A stretch of 64,000 bases of DNA, from contig JAACJM010000038.1 in the NCBI GenBank assembly GCA_013368315.1, positions 248,001-312,000 of the forward strand, given 5' to 3'. The notes below the pieces were generated by a model, which saw only the letters and a list, made by a program, of their open reading frames with translations, searched no databases and was not told the origin of the DNA. Shown here in pieces: positions 1-10,688 of the stretch (its first letter is position 1; the number at the start of each line of letters is the position of its first letter). Position numbers and translations under genes: made by a program. Source of the DNA: Tetrapyrgos nigripes. Lineage: Eukaryota > Basidiomycota > Agaricomycetes > Agaricales > Campanellaceae.

Positions 1-238
1 GCATATCCAATATCAGTCCACACATGCTTTGGCTCACTTCAGAGACAAAAAAGTGGTACTTCTCATCTTTGGAAAACACACTGACATCTAGCCTGCCAAA
101 GACCACTGTCTATTATTAACGCTCTTCATGCTTGATGAGAGCTTGGACTATCTTCTCTATGAACATGTAAAAGTTCTCTCTTGCCTCTATCAGTTTCTGC
201 TTTGGACAGGGGCCAACTGTCTTCAGCACCAAAGGCAG
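1..238. other. Edge fragment, unassigned
   Basis: This stretch lies left of the Copia-1 LTR. One plus-strand frame is mostly open (single TAG near 115) and reads like decayed coding sequence, but I recognise no family. It joins the LTR inside the LTR body, because the first 73 bp present in the right LTR copy are missing here. It is therefore a rearrangement or deletion junction rather than a clean insertion flank. Confidence 0.3.
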
Positions 239-560
239 TGGCAACTACGCAACTTACCTGTGGATAGAGAATAGCTTGTAAGGCTTGTAAGAGGCTTATT
301 GAGCGATGAGAGTTAAGTATAAAACTTATTATTTGGAGGACTATCTACGTCCTTATATACCTTTGAGGAGGTACAAATACATGTAACTAATACTAGAGTA
401 ACAATAAGATTCTATTGTACTTGATAGTACAATGCTGGTTTCGTACACTATTGTTGTACTACATTTATTGTCTATATAATCTTATTGTTCTATTTATAAC
501 TACTACTATTGTTCTACATAGATGATGTTGATGGCTGCAACTGAATGCGCCAATTCAACA
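239..560 (-). repeat. Copia-1 3' LTR, truncated
   Basis: It is near-identical to 9209-9514 apart from a roughly 15-bp indel and a few substitutions. The inner edge reads ttcaaca followed by ctccccctt, which on the minus strand is the polypurine tract running into TGTTGAA. The outer 73 bp found in the other LTR copy (9166-9238) are absent, so this end is truncated or rearranged. Confidence 0.8.
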
Positions 561-679
561 CTCCCCCTTGCTAAGCAGCACGGTAGTGCGTGTAAGCATA
601 GGTAAGTGCTGTAAGCAGCCATGAAAGGAAGGGATCCAGTGTCTCGATATTTTCGATGCGATGTATAGGACTTTCTTCA

Positions 680-1246
680 ATTATAAAACTGAAGTCCTAA
701 TTGTTTCCTGAACTTCTCAAACTTTACTCGATCTAGAGCTTTAGTGAGTAGATCTGCAGGGTTATTGCTTCCTTCAATGAAGAATAACTTGACTGTCTCG
801 TCGATGACTTTTCTTGAACAAAATGATATCGAATATCAATGTGCTTGGTTCGCTTATCCATGACAGGGTTTGATGCAATAAAAATTGATCCCTGATTGTC
901 ACTGTAAATTGGAATAGTGTGGAGAGGATATTCAATTTCACTGAGAAGAGTCTTGATCCAGAACGGTTTTTTGTTGTCTAGACGTCCAGCTAAATGGTGC
1001 TTGGGCTAATTGTAGAAAGAAGCCAGTTTGAGATTTGCGAGATCCAGGATCTGATCCTCAATCGGAGTCTGTATAGGCTGATAAGCCTTCTCCCCCTCGA
1101 CTGTTGTATACAAGAGCATATTTTCTAGTGCCAACGAGGTAACGGCAAATGTCTTTCGCCTTATTGTAGTGTTCTTGTGAGGGGTTTGCAGCAAATTGCG
1201 CAAGTTTTGTGACAGCAAAAGAGATATCAGGACGTGTCCCTAACAT
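680..1246 (-). pseudogene. Copia-1 RNase H tail
   Basis: Several frames together read as the Ty1/copia RNase H domain that follows reverse transcriptase. There is a MLGTRPDISFAVTKLAQF segment (the conserved 'TRPDI' block after RT), then further downstream IYSDNQGSIFIASNP and RTKHIDIRYHF, which are typical RNase H C-terminal blocks. At least three frames are needed, so the domain is broken by frameshifts. It is continuous with the RT frame at 1227-2321 and ends before the polypurine tract near 561. Confidence 0.75.
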
Positions 1247-2321
1247 TAAGTAGAGTTAAGGATCCTATTATTTCCTGATAACTTTGACACAGAGTATAGT
1301 TAACAGGAGTGTCTTTTGGAAGAGGAAGAGGATAATAATTGGCGGGTAATGGAGTAGCAGAAGCTTTTGCGTTTTGCATTCCATATGTCTCTAGGATTTT
1401 ATCCAGATAAGCGCACTGGTCTAAAGAGACCTTGCTGCCTTTCCTGGTAATTCTCATCCTAAGGAATTCTTTAGCATCACCTAGATCCCTACATTCCCAT
1501 CTCTTCATAAAGTTTCCTTTGATTCGTAAGACTAAGGTTTTGTTAGCTCCACAGAATAGAACGTCATCCACATAGACTACGGCAATAACGATAGAATTTT
1601 CAATAAGATCATTGTTGGCGTTATAGCGTTTGTGAATGAAGATTCTGGCCTCGGAAATTTGTTTAAAACCAAGTTCCGCCATGGACTTATCAAGACTTTT
1701 CCACCACGCAAGTCCTGCTTGTTTGAGTCCGTAAAGAGCATGAAGAAGCTGGACAACTTTATGCTCTTGTCCTTTTTCTTTAAAGGCTTCTGGTTGTTCC
1801 ATATAGATTTCTTCATCGAGTAAGCCATATAAATAGGCTGATTGGACGTTGACACTGGACACGTGCCAACCCTTAAGTGCAGCTAAAGCGAATATTAAGT
1901 GCACAGTCTCGAATCGAACAACAGGCGAATATACTTGATCAAAGTCTATGCCTTCGATCTGTGAAAAACCTTTTGCAATGAGTCTTGCCTTTTTATGACC
2001 ATCAGACTTGATGTCGAAGACCCATTGGTTTTTGATGACTTTCCTATCTGTAGGTCTTTCGACCAATTCATAGGTGTCGCGGTTGTGAAGAGCCTCTAGT
2101 TCTTCGCGGCAAGCGAGTTTCCATTCCTCCTGCACATCTTTAGGTAAGAGTGCAATATCTTTGAATGTCCATTCGCGAATATTACGGACATTCGGTTGAT
2201 TCCCATCATTCTTTGAAGTAACTTTCTGAATAAGCAAGTGGGAATCGATTTCTCCAGGAGCAACTGCCTGCATAAGCAAGAAGTTTATAGATATTCTCTC
2301 TTCCTGGGATGGTTCTGCCAT
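1227..2321 (-). pseudogene. Copia-1 reverse transcriptase
   Basis: This 364-codon open frame covers the RVT_2 reverse transcriptase of Ty1/copia elements, which copies the element RNA into DNA inside virus-like particles. It shows NQWVFDIKSDG and ARLIAKGFSQIEGIDF near the N-terminus, NVQSAYLYG (first catalytic Asp replaced by Asn or Gln in the usual D.KSAYL block), LYGLKQAG, and the YVDD active site within VVYVDDVLFCG. The frame is open but the adjacent integrase linker and RNase H lie in other frames, so no full polyprotein can be made. The C-terminal residues after about 340 drift out of frame. Confidence 0.85.
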
Positions 2322-2372
2322 ATTTTCTGATTCAGGGCGTGCAGAGTCATCACTCTCGGCTTGCTGCTCCCC

Positions 2373-3113
2373 CTAGGGTGTGCTTCCAGATGCAGAACTA
2401 GGTCTGGGAACCTGTTGCTCTGCAGCTTGTTGACGTCGGTGTTCTCTCCGAGTGTCTCTCTCTGCTTTAGCTTTTGCTTCCGCTCTTTTATCAGCTGCAA
2501 TTTGAGGTTCAAGATCGTGTGTAACTTGTACAGGGTGTTTATCTCCGTACTGTTTGTTTGGTTCACTAACACGCTCGCTTCGACGTGTTGGTTCTCCGTA
2601 ATTCTGTCTTGGTCTAGTGACTTTTCGAGGTGCCTCAGGAGGTGGTGTCTCCCTTGGAGGTGGCATTATAGGCCTTCTTGATTCTAAGTCACTATCCGGG
2701 GACGAAGGCAGTGGATCCTGTTCAGGTTCGTCATCACGAAACTGATCAGGTCTCCTTATGGAAGGGATGCGAGGAGGACAATAATTAAAATCTTCATCAT
2801 CGTCAGGGATTGGTTGTGGTGGAGAAGTGTCATCGCTTTGCGACGACTCAATAGGAAGTTGTTTCGAACCACGAGATTGAGTTTTACATCAAGGAAAGAA
2901 GTCTTCCTCAAACACGGCTTGCGGGGATGTAAATTCCGCATTGTTTGTATGCATGAAAAGATATCCACGTTCTCTCAGTGCTACACCAAGATACGTCATG
3001 AGTTCTGACTTGGAAGCGAGTTTGTTCTTTCGAGTTTCCTCGGGTTTAAAGACATAAGCTCCACAGCCAAAAACTCGTAAATGATCGATACACGGTTTTT
3101 CCTTTTCAAGCAT
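2373..3113 (-). pseudogene. Copia-1 integrase C-terminus and linker to RT
   Basis: The frame at 2889-3113 (CIDHLRVFGCGAYVF, then KLASKSELMTYLGV) is the conserved region after the integrase core of copia elements. The frame at 2373-2666 is rich in Pro, Arg and Glu and contains TRRSERVSEP, matching the RRSxR linker usually found between integrase and RT. The two parts are in different frames and a degenerate stretch lies between them. No catalytic residues are expected here. Confidence 0.7.
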
Positions 3114-3155
3114 TTCAAATGGAGTTATCCATTTGTGTCGTCGTAAGGGAGTATG

Positions 3156-3974
3156 TCAATAGACATACAATCCATGACAGACAGCATATTCCCACCAAGA
3201 TTCAGGTAGACACGCTAGCTTCATCATTGCCAGTGCCTTATCCATTAGGGTGCGTATAAAGCGCTCTGCTCGACCATTCTGCTGATGAATGTATGGTGCA
3301 CTTTTAAGGATTTTAATACCCTTCTTGAGTAACATTTCTCGGTAGGTACCTTTGATGAATTCACCACCCATATCAGACATCCACTGTTCGACTTTTGTCT
3401 TATATTGAGTTTCTACCATTGCAAGGAACTGGCAAGTGGCAGTTAGTGGTTGTATCTTGTCTTTAAGAAATCGTATCCAAGCATCTGAAGTGTAATCATC
3501 AAAGAAGACGATTATATACTTGTACTTGTGGTAAGAGATCGTGGGAAATTCCTTCAAATCTGTATGGATAATTTGGAAAGGACGAGTAGCATGTCGTTGG
3601 TTAGGAGGGTAAGCTTGTTTGGGAGTTTTGCCTTCAAGACAGCCTTTGCACAAAGGAAGCTCCTTCGGAATGATGAATTCAGGAGTGCCTGTTTTAGAAC
3701 ATTACAAGGGATGCCCTATACGATGATGTAAGATCTCATAGTTGATAAGATAAATCAAAAGATTGGCTTTAGAAGCGACAATTTTCGATTTGTGTGGAAG
3801 ATAGTATAGCGTTTCTTCCGGTATATGCTTTGAGAAAGTCAAGAATGTTGTATTTCTCGAAATGGTGATATAATCGGAGTTACTGTGCATAAGCATGTTG
3901 TCATTTAAGAATTGACCGACAGATAAGAGTCGTTGATTTAGATCGGGAATGTAATAGACCGGATCTAATTTCAT
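3156..3974 (-). pseudogene. Copia-1 GAG-pre-integrase and integrase core
   Basis: Bases 3702-3974 read VYYIPDLNQRLLSVGQ and HHRIGHPL, the GAG-pre-integrase block with the HH part of the zinc-binding domain. Bases 3156-3653 continue with CKGCLEGK (the CC pair), HTDLKEF (first catalytic Asp), SDMGGEF (second Asp) and HQQNGRAERFIRTLMDKA (catalytic Glu), so the DDE triad is visible. The two parts are out of frame. The protein would integrate the cDNA copy, but the breaks make that unlikely. Confidence 0.85.
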
Positions 3975-4402
3975 AACTCTTTTACGTTGAGAGATCGAAT
4001 ATTCGTGAAACCATTGGCAGTTTTCACTGGAATTGGTTTTATATAACTCAATTCAACAAAGTCATTGATGTCAAACGTAAAATGCGCTGATGCTCCAGAG
4101 TCAAGTAACCATCCATCACCGAAGTGGATTTTGACAGTATCAGATCTCTTTTTCTTACACTTCTGGCATAATGAAAACAAAGTGCCACAGGCACATAAAT
4201 ATTTATTGTTGCCGCCAGGGCTAGTGTACAGTTCATTATAAATAAAAGGGGTTGTTAAACCCAGAGGAGCAGTATGTAATAAATATATACATGAAGAACC
4301 TGCTTCCATATTACGAGCTGCTGGAAAAAGCACATCAGTACTTTTATTCATAAGATCTGAATTGAGATCTGACCTGAGATAACCATTGTCCATGCCAGAC
4401 AC
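3971..4402 (-). pseudogene. Copia-1 protease segment
   Basis: This 143-codon frame contains CACGTLFSLCQKCKKKR, a cysteine-rich stretch in the place of a zinc knuckle but without the CX2CX4HX4C spacing. It is followed by GDGWLLDSGASAHFTFD, the aspartic protease active site (DSGA), and by NGFTNIRSLNVKEL leading into the pre-integrase block. Protease would cut the Gag-Pol polyprotein. It is separated from the upstream 380-codon frame by one stop at about 4412. Confidence 0.75.
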
Positions 4403-4417
4403 CTCAGAGTCTAGGGA

Positions 4418-5559
4418 TCAACCATAATTATTTGCAGCACTGCCGATAACCATGGCGGGTGTAGAAGGTCTTGGACTTGGAATTCCGTCTGACCATGCCT
4501 CTACTGCGGCAATACTTGCTGATAAAGTTGCCTCTCTGGGATCTGTAGAGTGGCTCATCCTGCTGAGCGATCGCAGAGTTGACATATACTCGAGGTCGCT
4601 GGTGCTGGATAGGCTCGGAGACATGCTCCAGAGTTCTGGCATTGAATTTGGAGTCAGGACTCTGGATGGTAATTCCTCCTCTATTTCCATTCCTCCTAGT
4701 CCGACTGTTGCGTCTCTCTGCCAATCGAGCAGCTTGTTGTACCTTCCATCCTTGTTTTCGAGATGAGGAGTTAGCCATTCCCATCCCGTTGAAGTCATTC
4801 CAGGTGTTGGGCTTGCAACACGACTGGAGGGTAAGGACTGAGTGGTCATGCCACTGGGATGTGCAGACAGTGAGCCACTTTGCATCTCGCTGCGGACTGC
4901 AGCAAGGTGTTGGACCAGAGAAAGAGTGCCCGTTGATGCACAGGTGTTCACTACTGCTCGGAATGGAGTTGCTCCTTCCCCATAGATGTGAAGAGGGTCC
5001 TCGGGATTCTGGAATCTTTTCCCAAGGTGAATTCCACACTCCATTATCTCGGCAGCAGAATCTGAGGCAAAACGGTTGATAAGTGGAACAGGGGTTCTTG
5101 TGTCCTGCGGTACTGTTACACCTGACTCCGTTGTTGTGGAGCCAAACACACTTCTGAGTTCCGAGGTGTTCACCAGAATGTCCTCGTTCCAACTGGCATC
5201 TTCTTCCTGAACGCATCCCATATCTGCATCTGAATCGGTCTGAGTTCCGACTGAACAAGTGAAGGCATCATTCCAACTATCAGAAGATGATTGAAGATTA
5301 TTCCAATAGATGCGTTCCGTGAGAGTGTGTTTGGGACGAGGAGCAAGGGTAAGGGGAGTGAAAGAGGAAGGACCAGGGTTAGACATGACTACATCCTCAA
5401 GAGCAGCAACAGTCTCACCAGATGGTCTCGCGCCAATATTGCGTGCAAGATTGATAGCTCTTTTGGTACCTGTGAAAAAGGCATCAAAAGGCTTTTCCGT
5501 TTCCATGAAGAATGGCTTACGGGAATCAACTGCAGCAGGCGTGTCGACAAAGGTGACTG
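4418..5559 (-). CDS. Unknown Ser/Thr/Pro-rich ORF between Copia-1 gag and protease
   Basis: This open frame of about 380 codons sits between the gag N-terminus and the protease of Copia-1. The composition is rich in Ser, Thr, Pro and acidic residues. I see no zinc knuckle, catalytic motif or membrane segment. The apparent ATG at 5564-5566 lies inside the hAT target duplication, so the start is an artefact: with the hAT removed the frame runs upstream into the gag region. It could be a gag C-terminal extension or an acquired segment. Its open state is striking next to broken neighbours. Confidence 0.45.
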
Positions 5560-8021
5560 TGTGCATCTAGTGCGTATGGCAAGTCGTCTTGAGATCGTGG
5601 CAGCTTGGCAGGTGACAGAGCTGGCGAATGGCAGGTGGATGGCAGGTGGATGGCAGGAAAAAATCAAGGATAAATTCTATTTTAATCTTTACATTCCTAA
5701 TTCTCACAATAAACTTTTCGGATCCCATGTACTATCTGCTGAATCATTCAAAACATTAATCTCGTCATTGAAGCCCTTAGGCTCCACCCCCTTGTCCACC
5801 TTTTCGAGCTCACTGAAGTCATAAAGCTTCCCTTCAACAATATCCAAAGTTGCGAGTTCCTCCTTCAACTCCAACTCCAACTCTATATCTTTCTCTACCT
5901 CAATCTCCTTCTCCAAACTATCAAACGATGCCTCAACATCTTCCTCTTCAACCTGCTCCTCATCCACCTCAAGCGGACCCTGCCAATTGTCTGACTCTGT
6001 TACCGAGCCTTCTTCAACAATAGCTGTATTGATTCCTAGTGATGTCTTTGTGTGCATATGACCATATTTACAGCTCGTAGTTCTGAATGATGATGTCGTC
6101 TGAGATTGCAACGCATCTTTCTGAGATCTTCAAAGGTATTGATGTTCAGATTGTTCCTCCCAGATCTGAGAAAAGCCGCTCGACATCAGACGAAGATGGT
6201 ACAATGAGAAAAATTGTGATAGCAAGTTTCTTGAGGGGTACCTGATCCGATGCAACAGAAAGGGATTCCCAGTATGCCTTCCCATCCTTCGTCCCACCAA
6301 TGAACGGAGCTTTGCAGAGATTATAATCCTTGATATTCTCTACAAGGGCCTTAGCATCACGGGCTGACCATTTCCACTTTGATGCGAGCTTTAAAGCAGC
6401 GGAAATCATGAATTGCAAATCACGACCACCAGCTTCATTAGATATGGCCAACTTTCAGCAGAGAGGATGTAAGAATAAGGCGAGGGAATGGATAGGTGTG
6501 TTCATGTGCTGAAAACGTTTGTTAAGAACAGTCTTTGCATTATCAAGAAAATCGGCATTATCCCCTTGCTCTAGCTTCATCTCAGAGATGAAATGAGCAT
6601 GCAGTCAGCAAGATTGGCTTCTCGGCTCTCAAGATTCCCAATTGCATCAACCAGTGGCTTGGTGACCCTGATGAGCTGATCCAGCCATTTCCAGAAGGTG
6701 GTTGTTGCCTGGACAATTTCGATTACCTCAGCTTTGATGCAGGAGAATCCATTTTCCTTTTCATTCGCATCCGGGCGGCAACAAATAGTGACGAGAGGAT
6801 AACGGTAACCCTTGAAACTGCAGCAATGCAGAATCAGAGCATACCAACAAGACTCGCAGTTCTTGGTAAAACCATGAGTGATACCTTGTCGAGCTGCTTC
6901 CTCCTTGAGCTGGCCTCCCCAATAATGAGATCCATTGAAAAAGGTGACGATTCGGGTGCTACGAGAAATGGTAGTCTTCATAGCTGGATAAAGGCATATC
7001 TCCCCAATAGTCGTGTTGAGCTGATGGAGAAAGCAAGGGAGAGTGATGACCCATGGAAATTTGCGCTCGAATTTGTTGTAGGATTATCTGTGGTGACTGC
7101 AATGAAGTTCCTCCCATCTCCAAGACCCATGCTGTTCAAAGATGAAAGCGCACATTCATATACACCATCTGCAGAAGCACGTTTCCCAGTCAGATCATTC
7201 AAAGCCAGTACGACTGGTTCCTGATCGACCTGGGAAGCCACTGTCCCAAGATCTTCCCAACCGTCAATCAAAAGTGTCATATTCATACGTCCCTTTAATT
7301 CATCCATCTCCTCTTTCTTGACTCGCACTGCCTCTGAGTCAAAGACGCGAGTCTGGAGCACGTATGGTGTTGGCGGAGAATATGATGGACGGAGAAAATG
7401 AACGAATTTTAGGAAATAGGGGTCACCGACAGATAGAAATGTATGGTTAGAAGATACCCAGCCATGCAACAGTAGCTTTTCAGCTTCTTCTTCTTCTCGT
7501 GCAGTAAGAGAACAATCAAAAAAGGTGTCGAGAGGTCCTTCTTCTCCTTTATGCTTCTTGTGCCTGGGTCTAGCAATGGTAGAGCCGCAATCTTTGAGGA
7601 ATTCAAGGGCCTCTTCATGAGTGGCGTCTGTGGCGTCCAAACAGGAACAGATATCTGAGATATGCTTCGGAAGTCGGTTGTCATGATGTTCGAGCTCAAT
7701 ATTGCAGAAGTTGCATTTGTAGAGACTGCGCCCGGACTTGTTTTTGAATTAGTTCGAGATGAATTCTGGAACACTGGTAGTGATAGATCGGAGGATAGGT
7801 AACGCTGGGGATGCAAAAATGAATATTTATATCTATCTATTACATGGATTGCTGAATTAGTAGAACAAAACCTGCAGGCCATTGTTCCCATTTCGGAAAA
7901 TACACAAAAAATACTTGCCAGCAGCCTGCCAGCCTATGTCCTTTGGCAGGATGGCAGCTGCCAGGGTGGCAGCCGGCATTTGGCAGAACTCGCTGCCGTT
8001 GCCATGCACACTATGTGCATC
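5560..8021 (-). mobile_element. hAT transposon (5568-8013) with 8-bp duplication
   Basis: The element runs from 5568 (tagtgcgtatggcaag) to 8013 (ending ccatgcacacta). The ends are imperfect inverted repeats of about 16 bp beginning TAGTG, typical of hAT. The identical 8-mer tgtgcatc flanks it at 5560-5567 and 8014-8021, the target-site length expected for hAT. Subterminal regions carry many copies of TGGCAG/CTGCCA, which often serve as transposase binding sites in this superfamily. It encodes a broken transposase on the minus strand and is inserted in Copia-1 gag. Confidence 0.92.
5704..7740 (-). pseudogene. hAT transposase, broken
   Basis: Reading 5' to 3' on the minus strand: a BED-like zinc finger (YKCNFCNIELEHHDNRLPKH) near 7720-7650; a 220-codon frame (6978-7640) with MTLLIDGWEDL, the hAT RNase H-fold first strand and Asp, and FIAVTTDNP with the second Asp region; CFLHQLNTTIGEI near 7050; a frame at 6577-6981 with ISRSTRIVTFFNGSHYWGGQL; and a frame at 6146-6451 ending IVPSSSDVERLFSDLGG, the C-terminal dimerisation block. 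A Glu-rich tail follows at 5704-6111. At least four frame changes occur. One or two could be introns, but the protein is probably dead. Confidence 0.85.
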
Positions 8022-8223
8022 ATGGGAGACATATCCCTATGAACGAGATGTGCCTGTCCCTGCCTCTTGGTTTGTTCGTTTTTTCCAGCTCAACCTCCTC
8101 GACGGAAATGAGCTTTGCCCTTTCCCTTTCCCTTGCTTTTTCCTTTATTATCTCTATTAGCACTGCTGCTGCTGCTGTTGGAAACCAGGATTACCGTTCT
8201 TTTGCTTGACAGCGGTTTTCCCT

Positions 8224-8744
8224 TCAAAGCCCCTTGGCGAGATTCCCAGACATTGACAATCTCGCTTTGCAGTTCATCAAGATCTTGATTGTCGATTTGT
8301 GAGATAGATAATTGAGTATATTGATTGATGATATACTTGATATGATGAACATGACTATGAGAAAATTGGGAATTTTTGTAATGGAAGCAGTTGGAGTTGT
8401 GGAGTCGGTAGTATCAGTAGAGATACCAGCAGCACTAACCCTATCGAAGTGCATGCGAATAAGCTCGATTGTAGCACTAGGATTAGCGTTGTTAGGAATG
8501 GTGATGGAAGTGGCACGTTTAAAGTTGGTGTAGACTGCGGAAACATCAGGTTTCCCGTCCAAATTTCTTTGGCACTAGTCATACTGAGTGTCTTCTGATG
8601 AATAGCAGGAGAAAGACGAAGCTTGATTGACCCAATGGCCTTATCGTTCTTCTCATCCCAGTCGGCCTGTTTCTTTAGAGCCGCCGTGATAGCCTCAGCT
8701 TGAGCCGCCGTATCTTCAGCAGATAGAGGAGAGACAGAACTCAC
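8224..8744 (-). pseudogene. Copia-1 gag N-terminus
   Basis: Starting at the ATG at 8744, the frame reads MSSVSPLSAEDTAAQAEAI, then WDEKNDKAIGSIKLRLSPAIHQ and AKEIW, which is the UBN2/Gag-polypeptide pattern of copia gag (capsid protein, forms the particle). Near 8560 it shifts into the frame 8224-8562, which continues with VSAVYTNFKRATSITIP and IELIRMHFDRVSAAGI. No zinc knuckle remains on this side. The frame reaches the hAT insertion at 8021, beyond which the element continues at 5559. Confidence 0.7.
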
Positions 8745-9153
8745 AGTGGTGTCGCTAGGGCAATCAGAGCCAAGGACTGAACTAAGTCCAGTGGCCTGGA
8801 GCCAGGAGAGAAGAATGTTGGCCCAGAGAAGACGGGGACAGTGGTCATCAAAATATTGGAAGACATCTTTGATAAGTTCTGGGGAAGGTCAACTGTCAGC
8901 ATTTATCCATATGCAGCATAAGAAGGCAGCAATAAATGCGCCATGCGAAAGTGAAGAGAGGCAGCGATGAACGCGCCATGACAGTGACTACTCCTCTAGA
9001 TCGTCAACAACTGTGCTGTTGGACGTTTTGTCAAGCCATTAAAGGTGACGCAGGCTGCCACAAAGGGTGCCACAGGCTGCCATGAAGGTGCCATCCAGGT
9101 AGTATGCGAAGTCTATGGTTTGCAGCCATTGAAGGTGCTCCCAAGGGCCTTCA

Positions 9154-9165
9154 GGGCCCATAACC
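9154..9165 (-). promoter_or_regulatory. Copia-1 primer-binding site (initiator tRNA-Met half)
   Basis: On the minus strand the 12 bases after the 5' LTR read GGTTATGGGCCC. This is the complement of the anticodon stem-loop of initiator tRNA-Met, the primer described for Drosophila copia, which uses an internal tRNA fragment. The same sequence follows the Copia-2 5' LTR. It fixes the LTR inner edge at 9166. Confidence 0.75.
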
Positions 9166-9514
9166 TGTTAAGCAGGCATGGTACTGTCCTGTACACTACT
9201 AAACGCAGTGGCAACTACACAACTTACCTGTGGATAGAGAATAGCTTGTAAGGCTTGTAAGAGGCTTATTGAGCGATGAGAGTTAAGTATAAAACTTACG
9301 AGTCCTTATATACCTTTGAGGAGGTACAAATACATGTAAACTAATACTAGAGTAACAATAAGATTCTATTGTACTTGATAGTATAATGCTGGTTTCATAC
9401 ACTATTGTTGTACTACATTTATTGTCTATATAATCTTATTGTTCTATTTATAACTACTACTATTGTTCTACATAGATGATGTTGATGGCTGCAACTGAAT
9501 GCGTCAATTCAACA
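9166..9514 (-). repeat. Copia-1 5' LTR
   Basis: This 349-bp LTR runs between the primer-binding site at 9154-9165 and the dispersed repeat starting at 9515. On the plus strand it starts tgttaagcagg and ends ttcaaca, giving TG...CA ends. The part 9209-9514 matches 239-560. The outer flank agtat matches the corresponding point in the uninterrupted inverted repeat copy near 26557, so the insertion site can be recognised on this side. Confidence 0.85.
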
Positions 9515-10136
9515 AGTATGGAGATTGTTTCCCTATTTTTCTGGAGTGAAATGAGGCAAGAATTGGCCCAGACCAAACATATATTGATGTCTACCTATTA
9601 TTGTGGGCTTTCTTTACTTTTCAATCTGGAGTTAAAGAAAGCCATAATTGGCTCAGACCAAAAATGTATCAATGGTAAACTTCCCCTCACCCCTGCAAAA
9701 TTTTATTTCCCATCCAAAATAGCCCCTTAAAATGAATTCATAATAAACTTCTCTGCACTTACATATCTTACCCCCCATAAACCAAACCCACATCTCCATA
9801 ATCCTTGATGATGTTGAACAAATGGTAATGAACATATATTGATTGTACAACTAGATATGGACCTTTATGTATGCAGTTTAACGGTTGTCCTGTGGTGTAA
9901 TGGTTTTGTGCTGTGCCAAAGTCTGCGTCGATTATGTTTGGCTTGCACAAGTTCAATCCTCGCACTGGCACCCTTTTTAGAGATACACAATCACTTACTG
10001 TAAGCAAATAGATCACATGAATTTTTCAGCTCAATATAGTGATAAGTTCCCATGGATCACAGATCTGCGTTTGAATGCGCAAAAATTTGGGTGGGTGGAC
10101 ATCAAAAAATAATGACAACTATAAATAGTAATTGTA
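9515..10136. repeat. Dispersed repeat R, copy 1, with tRNA-like core
   Basis: This sequence is repeated in inverted orientation at about 25970-26557 with roughly 95% identity by eye. It has no open frame of note. Its middle (9888-9975) resembles a tRNA gene. Its left edge is cut by the Copia-1 LTR within a unit that belongs to a tandem array in the other copy. The boundaries on the right are set by loss of similarity near 10136. Confidence 0.75.
9888..9975 (+). tRNA. tRNA-like sequence, probably a pseudo-tRNA
   Basis: It contains a plausible A box (TGGTGTAATGGTTTTGTG) and a B box (GTTCAATCC, usual consensus GTTCRANNC) at tRNA spacing. GCCAAA and TTTGGC could pair as an anticodon arm around a 16-base loop, which would need a short intron. 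The acceptor arm pairs poorly. Both copies of repeat R carry it, so it is more likely the tRNA-derived part of a SINE-like repeat than a working tRNA gene. I cannot assign an anticodon. Confidence 0.35.
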
Positions 10137-10688
10137 ATCATCAGAAGAAAAGAAGAAAAATATATGAAAATATGAAAAAGAACTTACAATGGGTTGACAA
10201 GGCCCTAATAATGTATAATAAAGGTATTATTAGTAGATACAAACTAGCAGCATTTGAGAACATGCTTACCTGCATGGCCTGGCCAGGCTCACGAGAATGA
10301 GTAGTACCTAGACTGGACAACAGATCAGACTGGTCAACTGCTCCAGAAGGCAACACATTTGAGAAAGATGAAGCTGACAAATCAACTTGCGCTGGAGTGA
10401 GTGTCACGAAGTCCAGCTGACTGAGTGGACGATAATGAAGCTTGCAGCAGAATGGGAGACAGTGTAATGAGAGACAGAGTTTGCAGCAGAACAGGAGACA
10501 ATGGACAAGCTGGTTCTGGCATAACGAGAGAGAAAGCCCAGGGGAAATATCATGTTAAAGAGGCAGGACGGATGGAGCTGGTATTGGTGTCAGACGAGCT
10601 GACTCTGGCGTAATGAAAGACAGTATTTGCAGATCAGAAGAAGGCCCAGGAAAAATATCCTGTTGGATGGATGGAGCTGGTATTGATG
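10137..10688. other. Non-coding stretch
   Basis: There is no recognisable coding. From 10430 to 10720 a loose repeat recurs around agacgagctgactctgg (near 10590 and 10690) and gagacagtgt/gagacagag, suggesting small tandem duplications at the end of the neighbouring Tnp2-type element. I could not find matching terminal inverted repeats. Confidence 0.4.

Larger units (their letters stand above)
239..9514 (-). mobile_element. Copia-1: decayed Ty1/copia retrotransposon with nested hAT
   Basis: The domain order on the minus strand is gag, protease (DSGAS), GAG-pre-integrase, integrase, reverse transcriptase and RNase H, which is the Ty1/copia order. LTRs lie at 239-560 (truncated) and 9166-9514. 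The primer-binding site is 9154-9165 and the polypurine tract is about 561-570. The coding region has many frameshifts and stops. A complete hAT transposon (5568-8013) separates the gag N-terminus from the rest. Without the hAT the element would be about 6.8 kb, long for copia, because of an extra 380-codon frame between gag and protease. No target duplication is visible because the left LTR end is missing. Confidence 0.85.

Noticed and set aside
4428..5258. A 276-codon minus frame rich in Cys and Arg
   Set aside because: It overlaps the 380-codon frame on the same strand. It has no Cys spacing of a known finger and reads as a shadow.
5564..5566. ATG as the start of the 380-codon Copia-1 frame
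   Set aside because: It lies in the 8-bp hAT duplication; the frame originally continued from gag upstream.
9888..9975. A functional tRNA gene
   Set aside because: The acceptor stem pairs poorly, no clear anticodon can be placed, and it is part of a dispersed repeat.
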